A DNA stretch of 64,000 nt from Sequoia sempervirens. Its lineage: Eukaryota > Streptophyta > Pinopsida > Cupressales > Cupressaceae. The notes beneath the pieces were generated by a model. The model saw only the letters and a program-made list of their open reading frames with translations. It did not search any database and was not told the DNA's origin. Where the stretch lies: assembly GCA_007258455.2 (NCBI GenBank), contig VDFB02270651.1:492522571-492586570 (forward strand), written 5' to 3'. The position numbers and the translations under genes were made by a program. Position 1 is the stretch's first letter; each line of letters begins with the position of its first letter. This document shows, piece after piece, positions 1-11,800 of this stretch.

Positions 1-1173
1 TTTTAGGTCATTTTTCACATCTCTTAGTCACTTTTACAAAGCAATTTCAAAAGTAAAGTATTGAGAATCTTCCACAAGAAGTTTCATTAGCATTTCTACA
101 ACAAAGTTGAAGCTTTAGGGCAACAAACTAGGGTTTTTGCAAGTCTTCAAGCCCACTTCTTATTCAAGATTCAACATTGCAAAGATTTGATGATGGATGC
201 CTATGGATAATCATGGAGAAATCTAGGTTGAGGAGATACAACTAGCCATCAAATCACGCCTAAAGACATGTTTTCACAGTGATTCTATCTATTTTCAGAT
301 TTAAGGTTTGCATAACATTTGTATGCCATTTACATTCATTTGAGATGTTGTAGGGCTTCTAGGATTAAAGTCTTGCATCATTCAAATCACATTCACTCAT
401 CTTATTCTAGCACATTAGAATAGGGTTTTACTTTACTTCAGATTTTCCTAGTCTTAGACACACTTAAGGCTAGGGTTTTATGCAAATTTTATCCATTCAA
501 GGTTTAATTACCAAATTAGCAGTTTTACAAAGGAAAAAAACCCATTAGAAAACCAATTTAAAGATATTTTGTAGGTATTTTCTGAGATTTAGATTCAAGT
601 TTCCGTCAAGAAGTGTTGTGTAGGTGACAAGGTGCAGGATTGGAACTTGAATTTGCAGAAAATAGAAAAAGGACTGATTCACCATGGATGGAAAATGAGT
701 CCCACTAGAGGTTCTTGGTAGAGTTGAATATAGATTCCAGTACCTATTTGGTAGAAACTAGATTCTAGGCAAAAATCCCTGACCTGGGACTAATTCGCCC
801 ATGAGTCCCAGTTAGTCAAAAAGTCAAAATTTCCAAATTTTTAGAGTCATTTCTAGTCCCCATTAGGCTTACAAGTGCACACATTCTAAGTTATAGCTTT
901 TTGTTTGGTTCTATTTGCATTTTTGTTAATCCTTTTAAGCCTTTTGCAAATGTCACAGTGTTTTCAAACACTTCATTTTTCTTAGGTTTTGCATAAATAA
1001 TTAATCAATTTCATCAAATTTCACATTGAAATCATTGCATTTAGGCATAATTCCATCATACATACATTATTTTGAGTGAACCACCTCAATTTTTGGGTCT
1101 ATCTCTCTCCTTTTAGGTGAAAAACCCTAAGAGAGCAAGAGAAGTTCTTAGCCACCCAAAAATCTTCGGTTCA
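1..1173 (+). repeat. Ty3-type LTR, 5' copy, cut off by window start
   Basis: This stretch aligns almost base for base with 35728-36913 (shared blocks include 'cacatctcttagtca', 'gaatcttccacaagaagt' and 'taccaaattag'). The two copies diverge just after a shared 'ggttca', giving an LTR end with the usual CA at 1172-1173. By comparison with the other copy, about 400 bases of the LTR lie upstream of position 1. It is followed by Ty3 coding remnants in the same orientation, so it is read as the 5' LTR. No convincing tRNA-complementary primer site is recognisable right after it. Confidence 0.75.
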
Positions 1174-1617
1174 TATTGGTGAACCTGCATATTGAACATT
1201 ATATCTTTTTTATTTTCATTTTCATTTACATCCTAGGACTCAATTGCATTGGATTTTACTTTTTTTTTTGCATCCTAGGGATTGTCAAAATTGCATTAGT
1301 GAAACTATCATTTAGAAGTCATTATTGTATTTCATTTTATCAAATCATTACAAAATTCTGCATTTCTAGTATTTGTTTGCATTGGATAGACCTGAACACA
1401 GAAAAAACTCAAAAAAATTAGAAAAACCTTTAAAATATCCCTCTTGGGGCTTATTCGCCATGCTAGGCGAATCAGTCCTAGTGTAGTTTTTGCATCATTA
1501 TTTCTAGAATTCAGTTTCTTGTTTTACACAATTCTATTTGTTATGATTCCTTTTTTGTTTTAGTTCAATTTATTTCCTTCTATATTCCAATCATTTGCAT
1601 AAGCATCATTTCCTTTC

Positions 1618-2640
1618 ATGGAATTTATGGATAGCATTATATTTTTGCAAGTTTCATTTTCAATATTATTTCCTAGTTATTTTAGATTAGATCCATTAGT
1701 AAATAACAATAAAAAACCACAAACATCAAACCAACCCTTCAAACAAATGATTCAATGTAGAAACAATATCTCATCCAAGCCTCTTAGTATTGATGATGTA
1801 GGCAAGTTAGATAAAGTCCTTTAGGACATCCTCGTAATCACCTCATCCTCTAAAGCTATCCATGAGAAGCCTAAACCAATTAATGAGAACTTATCTCTCA
1901 AACCTTTTAGTCGTTATGACTTTAACATTTTAGATGAAGCCCTTCAGGAATTTATCTCACCTAAGTCATCCACTAAGGTTTGTTGTGACCAACCTACAAC
2001 AAAGAATGTTAATGTCTCTAAACTTTTCCATGAAAATCCTAAACCAATTGATGATAACTTACCTCTCCAACCTTTTAGTCATGATGACTTTACTATGTTA
2101 GATGAAGCCCTACCGAAATTCATCTCGCTTAAGTCATCCACTAAGGTTTTTTGTGAACAACTAAAAAATAAGGACATTATTGTGATTCAACCTCAACTCA
2201 TTCTTTACCCACCTTTGCATAAACTTCACCCTTCCAATAAACCTGAGTTTACTCTTTACCCACCTAAACCTGATGTGTTGTAGTAATCAAGTATTATTAC
2301 TGTTGCTCATACATAGAATACATGAAACAATCTATAACCACCACAACCAACCCCACCCTCTTTACCTTTACTTAATCTACCTAGTTATCCTCATTTTCCC
2401 TCACACACAAAGGAGTATGATCTTGTTGAACAACTCAAGAATACTCTTGCAAATATTTCCCTTTGGGATTTACTTCATAACTCACCAAATTACCACACTA
2501 TCCTTCAAACAACCTTACAATAGATTGCGGTTACTCTTGGTACAATTCCAAATGATGTGGAAACTTTAATACATGGAATGAATAGAGTTAATCTAGACAT
2601 TACTTTCCATCAACATGATCTCTCTCCTTTAGAGTTACGA
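1618..2640 (+). pseudogene. gag-like region with 168-bp coding repeats
   Basis: The region upstream of the protease is coding-like but broken. Two tandem copies of a 168-bp unit (56 codons) start near 1861 and 2029. Both encode a module with 'KPKPI', 'LxPFS', 'LDEAL' and 'KSSTKV'; a third, poorer copy precedes them near 1700-1830. The next part (2400-2640) reads as a helical-looking segment including 'EYDLVEQLKNTLANIS'. No zinc knuckle is visible. Position before the protease suggests the gag or gag-pol spacer of the Ty3 element. The assignment rests on position, not on a recognised domain. Confidence 0.55.
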
Positions 2641-2649
2641 AAATAAAAT

Positions 2650-3015
2650 GAAGCCTTTATGATAATTGCTCAATTCCATTGAATAGGTATCAAAAGAACC
2701 CTAATTGATAATGGTTTCTCCCTTAATGTGCATAGTGTGAATCTCCTCTATAGATTGTGTGTTGACAAGTAACAAATAAAACCTGATTCCCTATCTATTT
2801 GAGGATTTGACAATTCAACAAAGCAATCACTCGATGTACTCACTTTGCCTATTACAGTTGGTGTGGCTACCATGCAAACTCCTATTCATTCCATGCCCCA
2901 TGATCTTTTGTATAATATTATTCTAGGAAAACCATGGATTCATGAGATGAATGTCATTCCTTCGACCCTTCATCATAAAATTAAATATTTCTATAACAAA
3001 AACATTTATCAAGTT
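2650..3015 (+). pseudogene. Ty3 aspartic protease remnant
   Basis: The translation contains 'RTLIDNGFSLNV', which corresponds to the retropepsin active-site loop (usually D-S/D-G-S/A). About 80 residues later comes 'LLYNIILGKPWIHEM', the conserved C-terminal protease strand of plant Ty3 elements (ILGRPWL type). The catalytic Asp seems kept, but the loop reads DNGF, and in-frame stops lie upstream and within. The domain would cleave the Gag-Pol polyprotein in an active element. It sits directly upstream of the RT linker as expected. Family assignment is confident; activity is ruled out by the breaks. Confidence 0.75.
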
Positions 3016-3944
3016 GAAATAGACTTCGAGCTTGAAAGCTGGTTACACCTTGAAAAAGGAACCACAAGTTCTCTAAATACAGTAATTCCAACATCCAACA
3101 TAAAACCTCTTGAAATTGAAAAACAAGATGAGGAATCTGTATCTAAATTATTTGGTGATGATTGGGGATGCTTAGAATTCACAACTTCATTTATGGGTGA
3201 TTACATAATCCAACAAAAAAAGGATGAAAACAAGAACAACCAACCATTATGTCAACTCAAAATTTAGAAAATTATTCTCAAGTATTTATCTCTACTTTGG
3301 AAGACACTACAACATACACAACCAATTTGACAAGATATATTATCAACATCCACCTAATCCAAAGGAAATGGAAAGACTTTATGAGAAATGCTATGAACTT
3401 GTGAAACAATTGGGATATACTGTATAAAGAATGAACAAGGTATTTGCATGTCCCTATAGAACCTAATACACAAGAGACAAAAAATGGGTTGGGATATTGT
3501 TTTTCTAAGATGATAAATGCTACTCAATGACCATCTTTGAATATCAACACTATTACATGTCAACCAAAACACAATCTCACCATAAAACATCCTGAATTGC
3601 TTGATATAAACTTACCACCTTCATGGGAGTACATTGAAAATGATGAAGCTTTAAAACAAATGTTAGGAGTCTATGATAACACATCCTCTTCTACTCCCAT
3701 GAAAGGAGTTACTTGTGCTATGATAATTACCAGGCAAAAAGAAAATGATATCACTCAAGAACCAGATGATCCTAAAATTCCTAAGTCTAATTCACTCCCC
3801 TTAGGAGATATAGTTGATGTGCCAATGTACATAGTTGATAAAGAAAAAATTATTAAGATTGGGAAGTGCCTTGATGATGAAGAGAAAGAGGACACTACCA
3901 CTTCATAATTTTGTTGAAATTTTTTCTTAGAAATTTTCAATATG
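3016..3944 (+). pseudogene. Protease-RT linker of Ty3 polyprotein, broken
   Basis: Between the protease and RT, coding-like segments occur in several frames: an acidic stretch ending near 3267, a piece near 3224-3427, and 3537-3908 with 'LPPSWEYIENDEALKQML' and an acidic tail rich in D and E. Such long, variable, acidic linkers are common in plant Ty3 elements of the Tat type. No named domain is visible. Frame changes between the pieces show indel decay. Confidence 0.5.
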
Positions 3945-5130
3945 CCAAGAATTGACCCAAAAATTGTAACACACAACATCGTTCTTGCTAAAAATGCTAA
4001 ACTTGTTCAACAAAAAATATGAAAAATGTACCCTAACGTAGCCTTGCATGTTAAAGGAGAGATTGAAAAACTCCTTGATGAAGGTTTTATTTGACCTATT
4101 GATTATTCTCCTTGGATCTCAAACATTGTTGTAGTTGTTAAACCCGATAATCATATTAGGATATGCATGGATTTTTGAGACTTGAATAAAGCTTCTTTAA
4201 AAGACAATTTTTTGCTTCCTAATATTGACATGACCATGGATTCCACTACCAGACATGCTTTGTTGTCATTCATGGATGGATTTTATGGTTATAATCAAAT
4301 CTTTATCAACCCACAAGATTAATACAAAACCACATTTACAATTGTTTGGGTAACGTTTTGCTGGGTTATGTTTCCTTTTGGATTAATGAATGTAGGTGCA
4401 ACTTATCAGTGAGCAATGACATTGGTATTTCATGATTGCATACATTATATCTTGGAAGATTATGTTGACAACATCCTTGCTAAATCCTTAACAAGACAAG
4501 ACAATGTGAATTTTCTTCAAAATATTTTTGAATGAATACGTAAATATAACATGCGATTAAATTCGAAAAAGTGTGTCTTTGGCATATATAGTGGAAATTT
4601 TTTGGGGTTTTTCATATCTCATAGAGGCATTGAGGTGGACACAAATAAAATTGATGCCATTATTAACATGCCACCTCCTAAGAACATTTCTCAATTGTGC
4701 ACATTACAAGGATGAATTCAAGCTATCTGTCATTTTCTCGCCTCCTTAACTGATCGCACATTACCCTTCACACATCTTCTAAAAAAGGATGTACATTTTG
4801 ATTGGAATGAGGATTGTAAATAGGATTTTAATAGTTTAAAATAATACCTTGCAACTCCACCCATTTTACAACCTGCTATGACAAACAAACCATTTATTCT
4901 TTACATAGCCGCATCATCCCATGGTCTTGCTGTAATGTTGGCTCAACAAGATGATCATGGAAAAAAACATCCTATCTATTACATTAGTCAAACTCTAATC
5001 GATTATGAAACCTTATACTCACCAATTGAAAAACAATGTTTAGCTCTTGTATTTGCTACTAGTAAGTTGCAACATTATTTACTAAATGCTAAAATACAAG
5101 TCATAAGAAAATTTGATCCCCATAAGCATA
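3945..5130 (+). pseudogene. Ty3 reverse transcriptase and RNase H, many stops
   Basis: One reading frame runs from about 3963 to 5130 with about nine in-frame stops before 4878. RT landmarks are 'LLDEGFI', 'SPWISNIVVVVK', the 'CMDF-DLN' block, 'FPFGLMNVGATYQ', the catalytic box at 4461 reading YVDN instead of Y-V/I-D-D, and 'NSKKCVFG'. The RNase H begins near 4878 with 'PFILYIAASSHGLAVML' and continues through 'HPIYYISQTL', 'ETLYSPIEKQCLALVFA' and 'LQHYLL'. In a live element this copies RNA into DNA and degrades the template. The second catalytic Asp of the YxDD box is changed to Asn, and several stops fall where the family has Arg or Gln. The element is long dead. Confidence 0.9.
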
Positions 5131-5600
5131 TTTTTAATAAAATAGATATCTTAGGATGCTTAGCTAAGTGGGTGATGTTGTTAACTGAGTTTTACCTTAA
5201 TCTTTTTTCACAAAAAGCAATCAAAGGACAAGCCTTAGCCAATCACTTAGTTGATACTGCTTCTCCTCTCGCTTTACCTAATCATGAATCTTTTCTTGAT
5301 GATAGTGTCTTGACCACAAATATTAAACCATGGGAATTTTATTTTGATGGATCTAAGTGTAGAACAGGTTCTGGTGCTAGAGTGATATTAATTACACCCG
5401 AAGGAAAACCTATTCCCTTGTCCTATTGATTAAATTTCCTATGTACAAATAATACAGCCAAGTATGAGGCATTAATTACTAGATTGCACGCTGCTTTAAC
5501 CATGGGTGCTAAAGATATCAAGTTCTTTGATGATTCACAATTAGTAATCAAAATAAACATGAAAAATTATCAAAATACAAGGATCTTACAATGAAAATAT
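5131..5600 (+). pseudogene. Second, archaeal-type RNase H domain of Tat-lineage element
   Basis: After a connecting segment with 'KGQALANHLVD', the translation gives 'WEFYFDGSKCRTGSGARV', then 'LITPEGKPIPLSY', a TGA stop near 5427, and in the same frame 'NTAKYEALITRLHAAL' and 'KFFDDSQLVIK'. This order (FDGS, then EYEAL-like, then DSQLV) is that of the additional RNase H (aRNH) described in Tat-lineage Ty3 elements. Its presence between RNase H and integrase is the main reason for the Tat assignment. The domain is interrupted by stops here and at 5654. Confidence 0.75.
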
Positions 5601-5854
5601 TAGAGAAGTTTGAATCATTCACCATTGATAACATCCCACAAAAAGATAATTGACATGCAGATGTAATGGTGAGTGCAGCTTCTCTTATATCCCCACATGA
5701 TCCTTAAAAATATTTCACCTTTTTTATTCATCCAATCATACAACCTTCGATTAATACCCACTTAAATGAAATTTAAACAACTCAAGAAGAATCACAAGAA
5801 TGGTATGACACAATATATAATTATTTAAAAGATGGTATCATTCCTAAGCCCACA

Positions 5855-6690
5855 ATGACAAATACTAGAAATCGTTTATGCAAACTGGCAGCCAAATACA
5901 TAATCCTAGCTGATGTTTTGTATAGAAGATCCTTCAATGTTCTCTTACTATGGCATCTTAAGGACTCTAAAATTCCTATAGCCCTTGACCAAGCTCATGC
6001 TGGTGCCTGTGGGGGTCATTTTGGAGGATGGTCATTAGTGCAAAAACTCATATGTATGGGATATTATTGGAGACACATGGAGAAATAATGCTTTGCTTAT
6101 GTTAAAGGATGTCACAAGTGCCAAGAACATAGTAATCTAATTCATGCCCCTACTTTTGAGGTCCGTGCCCAAATTTCCATTTGGTCGTTTTCAGTATGGG
6201 GATTAGATCTTATTGAAAAATTTTCACCACCCACCTCTACTGGACATACATTTATCATGACAACAACAAACTATTTCACAAAATGGGTGGAAGCTATTCC
6301 TCTTCTATCAAAAAATGCTGAAGTAATTTGTTGTTTCATACTGGAACACATAATTGCTCATTTTGGACTTCCATCCACAATCGTTTCAGACAATGGAACA
6401 CCATTTAAGAATAATGACGTAAAGAAATTTCTTTAAACATTCAACATTCAACATCAATTTTCCACACCATACTATCCGCAATCCAATGAACAAGATGAAA
6501 GAACTAATAAGAATCTTGAACAAATCTTAAGGAAAACTATAATTAACAAACATCATAAGGATTGACATACACAATTACATTATGCACTTTGGGCTTATCG
6601 AACAAGTGTTAGGTTATCCATGGGAATTACACCCTATAACCTTGTTTATGGTATTGATGCAATCATTCTATTGGAGTTAGAAATTTCTAC
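5855..6690 (+). pseudogene. Ty3 integrase, zinc-binding and catalytic core remnant
   Basis: The zinc-binding region is seen as 'GGHFGGWSLVQKLI' and 'GYYWRHMEK', then 'CHKCQ' near 6112. The catalytic core follows: 'WGLDLIEKF' carries the first Asp, 'TKWVEAIPL', 'FGLPSTIVSDNGTPF' the second Asp, and 'NEQDERTNK' the region of the catalytic Glu. Later come 'HYALWAYRTS' and 'SMGITPYNLVYG'. Stops interrupt it near 6086, 6434 and 6563. Integrase would insert the cDNA into the genome. Identity is firm, and the breaks exclude function. Confidence 0.88.
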
Positions 6691-6716
6691 ACTGTGAATT
6701 TCTCTTCAAGACCTTA

Positions 6717-7064
6717 TTGATGATACCACTTATAAAGACCAATGATTTCACTAGCTTGAGATGCTCGATGAAAAGTGCATTAATGCTCTCGAACATCTCC
6801 AGGATTACATTAAACAATTATAATGAAAAAAAAATACTCATGTCATTCCTCAAACGTTTCGTAAGGGTGATTTCGTTCTCTATGAGAATCAATGCAATAC
6901 TCACGTTGACCCTAAAGAAAAAAGATAAATATATCCCTAATTGGTTAGGACCTTACATAATCGATACCAGTTATGGGCCTAGTGCTTACATACTAACAGA
7001 GCTCGATGGAACACCCTTTAAGGAACCTATTAATGTTATGCATTTGTGTCGATATTATCTCTAG
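6717..7064 (+). pseudogene. Integrase C-terminal tail (GPY/F-like module)
   Basis: The end of the pol frame reads 'YIPNWLGPYIIDTSYGPSAY', then 'ILTELDGTPFKEPINVMHLC' and stops at 7064. The W-x-GPY signature followed by Y-x-L, DG and a P-x-NV-x-x-L-Y ending is the usual C-terminal module of Ty3 integrases. No chromodomain follows, which fits non-chromovirus elements such as Tat. The 5' part of this segment is frame-shifted relative to the core. Confidence 0.7.
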
Positions 7065-7550
7065 TCTCTTTGAATAGTATGAATAAAAAAATAGTGTTTC
7101 CTAAAGTTATTTGGTTACCTTCTGAATACTTTCACATTGCTTCATTCTTGACAACTAATCATGTGTTTGTATTAAATACTAGGGTAATTATCTAACTTAC
7201 TTTTATAATTACTTTAGGTTTCATATTATTCACCCTTGTGTTATGTTAAGTTCAATCCTTATATGAATTATAGGTGTATCTAATTTAACATACCTTCCTT
7301 AAAATAACAATGTTGTATCTAAAAGTGAAATTGAAATATGTTTTACATTAGATTACATTAATCATGTTAAATCATGTAGAAATTAATTAAATAATTTTAC
7401 CAAAAGTTATTTAATTAATCACATTGCCATTTAACATTCAAACACATTAAGACATATTGCAACACATCAAATGCTCATGTATATATATATATATATCCAA
7501 AGTTTTATGTACATTTCATCATAATATACAAAATCACCAAGGTATGTGAG
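7065..7550. other. Spacer between pol and antisense gene; short AT microsatellite
   Basis: No gene is recognisable. The segment is AT-rich and contains a short (AT)n run near 7480-7496. It lies between the end of the Ty3 pol frame and the end of the antisense coding remnants, where extra-ORF Ty3 elements usually carry spacer sequence. Confidence 0.5.
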
Positions 7551-7559
7551 AAATAGACC

Positions 7560-8564
7560 CCTTAGGCTCTAGCGCCCATGATCCAGTCTCTGGAAGTCAT
7601 GAGATAGTCATGTGTGATCGTGATCACAATCTATTGACTCTGAGTGAAAATGCCATACCTTGTACTTGCCCATAGCTATCTGATCCCTCTCCGCCCATAG
7701 CCGTGATATCTTTGCATGCAGTCTCTACACCTCTACTAGAGTCTAGGATGACTATCCTATGGTCTTGATTTGATGAAGTCATCTCCTCATGCTCTCATAA
7801 GTTACTCGTAGCCTTACAAAAGGTTTGAGTGACTCTGGCTCCTCCTCCATGATCGGTGGGGGCATGTAATTAAGATCCATCTCCTCCTTGTCGATGGATG
7901 TTAGTACTATCTTTGCAATAGCTTGATGACATAACTCTTGCTAGTCTCTCATCACTCCTGCAAGGTAGAAACAATACATAATCAGTAAAAATCATCATAA
8001 AAATTTTAAACATTAAAGCACATGCATAAAATCAAATATCATCAGCTATATCTCTAACAGGATGAGGGATATCAACCTCATCCTCTCTAGGGGCATGGAG
8101 GACGTGCTATCCTCTCTGTGACTATGGGTATCGATTTTTACTATAGCTACTACACGTGATCTGGTCACACAAGTGCATGAGGACTCTCCCCACTCATGCT
8201 AATCCTCAACCACTACCTCATCAACCTCGCTCAGGGGTGGCATCTCCTCATATTGCTCCTCCTCATCCTCCTCTCCTCTATCCCATTCCTTATAGTTAGG
8301 ATCTACATCTGAATCATACTCATTATCTATAACATCAATAAATATATCTACCGCCCTGAATCCTACATCCTGGACCTTGTCCTCTGGCTCATCTCCCTCA
8401 TCTAGTGCTAGTCCTACATCACCTATGGCTAAGTGCACTAATCTGTGACCCAATTTTGGTGCCAAATTGTAAAAATTTGCAAAAAAAGGAAAAATTGGCC
8501 ATTTGGCACACCCTAAATTTGGCACATGCCAAATTTGGAAAGCGCTAAATTTTGCGAGCACCAA
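7560..8564 (-). pseudogene. Antisense gene 3' exons, probably end of PMD-type gene
   Basis: On the minus strand an open stretch runs 8564-8199 and ends in a highly acidic tail ('DRGEEDEEEQYEEM', then 'SEVDEVVVED'). About 240 bases further, an intron-acceptor-like 'tttctaccttgcag' precedes a second coding-like block (from 7957 down to about 7630). This contains 'IDKEEMDLNYMPPP' and a coiled-coil-like 'LHAKISRLWAERDQIAMG', with in-frame stops. No domain is recognised in this part. The orientation, opposite to pol, and the matching antisense PMD N-terminal half beside the other LTR (33.1-34.7 kb) suggest it is the 3' end of one antisense gene carried by the Ty3 element. That link is inference. 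Confidence 0.45.
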
Positions 8565-8615
8565 ATTTGGAAAGTGCTAAATTTTGCGAGCACCAAATTT
8601 GGTGTGCGCTAAATG
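8455..8615. repeat. Cluster of CCAAATTTGG-containing motifs (left cluster)
   Basis: Within 160 bases, 'ccaaatttgg' or close variants occur repeatedly, spaced by 'cgctaaattttgcgagca' and similar. The core is palindromic. The same core with 'gcgcc' or 'ctcgcc' flanks recurs at 25365-25395, 31312-31440 and, as an assembly duplicate, 32140-32266. Confidence 0.6.
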
Positions 8616-8891
8616 AAAAAGAAAAATAAAACCAAAAAACATGTTACAAATTTCACTTCAACCTGTAGCATGGCTTGGAGGATTTGAGGTCTATAACTTG
8701 CACTCATGAAATATCATCCATTATTTGCATCCTTAGCTTGCAATTTTTCATGAGGATGCTGCCAACACATCAGAGAAGTTGAAGATTGTGAAGAGGTATG
8801 GATTTTTATTCTATTTATTTTGAATTTGATTTAGAATGTAGATTGAAATAGGTTTTTATAATAAATCTTTTTTATAATTCTCAGGGACTGC

Positions 8892-11800
8892 ATATCCATC
8901 TCGAAACATTGAGAATTCACTATCACCCCCTCACGAAGAGCCTCCTATACAAGAATAACCCGAAACCCCTCCATCAATTCATAGGCATCCTCAAGGAACA
9001 CAAGAAAATATTCTAAACCAAATTAAAAACAATAAAAGAGACATTTAACTTCAATTGGAAGATTAACTGAGCATGTCGAAACCCACCCTTATATAAGAGG
9101 GATTACTGAATCATTGAAGTCAATTGTAACTCATGTACGAGAAATGAGCCAAAAAATAATTTTTTGGTCAAATAAGAGGCATGAGATGAGACAATTTTAT
9201 GCTAGTGTTTTGTCAAATACAGATGTCAAAATCCAAAAAATTAGCAAATCCAATGTGTGTGCCCTATTTACAGACCTGAGAACCAATGCACCTTTTTCTC
9301 ATGCATGCAAGAGGTTCCCCATCCATTAGTGCCACCATGAGTTAATTAAAAATAAATTTTGGGAGTGGTGGTGGATGGTATTTGACCAACCTCCATGCAA
9401 TAACCATGAGGTACCACAATACTTTTTTAGTTAACTCTATTGTGATTTTGTCCTCAATAAAATGCCAAACTAATTTGACATCTTAGAATTTTAGGGTAGA
9501 GGTGGGGGCTCCACACATGATAGACCTATTGCATGATGTAATCCATAGTTGGCATCGAGACCCTTGGCCAAACCCATCATGGAGCATGGCATTGTTCCTT
9601 CCATTGTTAAGGATAGTGTAGAGGTGGACACGCTGGAGTTGATTGACTCACTCACCCAGACCATTTTACAGTGTTCAGCTACACAACCTACATCAGCTAT
9701 AGAGGCGATGAATTCTACAAATGATTTGGTGAATGATACATTCGACATTGACACTTAGGTAAAATTCAACAAGTTCATTTAATGTTGTTTAATAAATTAT
9801 ATTTTGAAATTTAAGAATAACTAAATTAGTAGATTTTTGATATGATGAAATTTCAGGGTCAGACTGTTCATGAGATGTGTTCCATTCCTATAGACCCTTA
9901 TTCATTCTCGACGATGAGTCCACAAGTATGCAACCAGTATTAAAGATATTATTATTGCATTTTAATAGTTGAATGCTATATTTGAATGTTTGTCTCATAA
10001 CATGCTTTGGATTTCAAACAGTTTCCTGGTGGAACTTTGACCTCCATACATTGTGATTCATTTCCTCAAACAACTTTCACTTAGGTAGCCTTTATTCATT
10101 AATGGTGTTGTAAAACAATGTTAGCTATTTTTCATAATTTTGCATATACAAATCTAAAAAATTGATGAGAAACACAAACATTGCATTTGTATTCCTTGAT
10201 CGTGTCACATTATCTTCTCCTAATTCACTTTTTGTTCCTTTATTCCTTCATAATCCCATCCCATTAACATTTAATAGTTCACCCTATTTTCCATGATACC
10301 CTCCTAGCCCATCCCAATAATATCTTCTAGTCCATTCTATGTTTCATTATGCCCTTCTACTCCCATCTTATTGTACCCATTATTATTTCACCCTAGATGT
10401 TCCATGATCCCCGATGTTCCATCATATGTTCCTTTATCCATTCTATGTTATACCATCTTTATCCACATTTCATCCTAGATAACTCTTCTCTATTATTTCT
10501 ACACACATGTCAAGTTCGCACTTCGTGTACTACAGTCAAACCTTATACACCTCCTAATTCCCCCTATGTTGCATTATTCCCTACTAATCACATCCTATTA
10601 ACCTCTAATTGTCCACCCTATATTTTTTTATCCCATCCTATCCCATCCCATCAATCTATACTAGTCCATCCTATGTTCCATTAATCCCTTCTATTCCCAT
10701 CCCATTACCCTCTCTTATTTAACCTTATGTTCCATTATCCCCTCTTGGTCTTGTCCCATTATCTTTCCTTAATTCACACTATGTTCCTTTATTCCCTCCT
10801 AATCCCATCCCATTAACCTCTACTAGTTCATGCTATATTTTGTTATGTCGTCTTAGCCCATCCCATTAATCTATTCTAGTCCATCCCATATTCCATTATC
10901 ACATTTGACTCCCATCCCATTATATGATTCTCTATTATTTCACCATATGTTCCATTATCCCTTGTTGGTCTTGTCTCTTTATCCTTTCTATGCTATAGCA
11001 CCTCCATCTAAATTTTCTTCAACTGAGTATTGACCAAATTTGTCTTCTCCATTACTATTGCACACCTCAACAACCAACTTCATGTGCTATAGTAAAACCC
11101 TAGACACGTTGTAATTCATTGTATGTTCCATTATCGCTTTGAAAGCTGCTAGTAATATAGTAATCCTCACTTCATTCATGTGAACTTCATTGTGGCATTA
11201 TCACTATGTTGACAACATGCCCTCATTAACATTAGTTCATCAACATATGCAATAAAAATATCAATGAGCACTCAACTTTGGCATTTTCAAGAGTTTGGAC
11301 TATCCTAGTGGACTTAGTACTTTCACTATTATGTGATCTATAAGCACTATATTGTAGTCTCAACTGAGGCCAACCATTTACTCTTTCATTTATGACAGTT
11401 ATAAAGGGACTACCTGAACTTCTTTCTATTGATGTTAGATATGTTGTTTAATTTGTAGTTGATGACATTAGACAACCCTGGTGATGTTGGTGGCATGATG
11501 GACTGTGGAGTTGCTGCAACAATAGCCAGTTCTAATCCATTGAGAGAGGTATGCAATAGATTAGTTGATTTGACATTATATTTACTCTTTTATGGTCTAT
11601 TATAGAAAATTTTCAAGATACTTTTATGTAGTTTAATTTCTATCTTGATGGTTGCTATAGGTGGTTGTCACTCCAGATCGTGGATGTGGTAATGTTGTAA
11701 ATGTGCATGATGACTATATGTATGCGGTAAGTGATTATATTTTGTTATATGCCATTCCACAATTCAATTTCTATGTATTAACAACTTTACTTTTTATTGT

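Larger units (their letters stand above)
1174..7064 (+). mobile_element. Decayed Ty3 (gypsy) LTR retrotransposon, internal region
   Basis: Translated segments on the + strand give, in order, gag-like repeats, an aspartic protease, reverse transcriptase, RNase H, a second (archaeal-type) RNase H, an integrase core and a GPY/F-like integrase tail. Protease-RT-RNaseH-integrase is the Ty3 order. The additional RNase H between RNase H and integrase is characteristic of the Tat lineage (Ogre/Retand relatives). Reading is broken by many in-frame stops and several frameshifts, so the copy cannot make polyprotein. The likely 3' end of the same element, with its own LTR, lies at 33.1-36.9 kb. The leader at 1174-1617 contains no recognisable gene. 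Confidence 0.85.
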
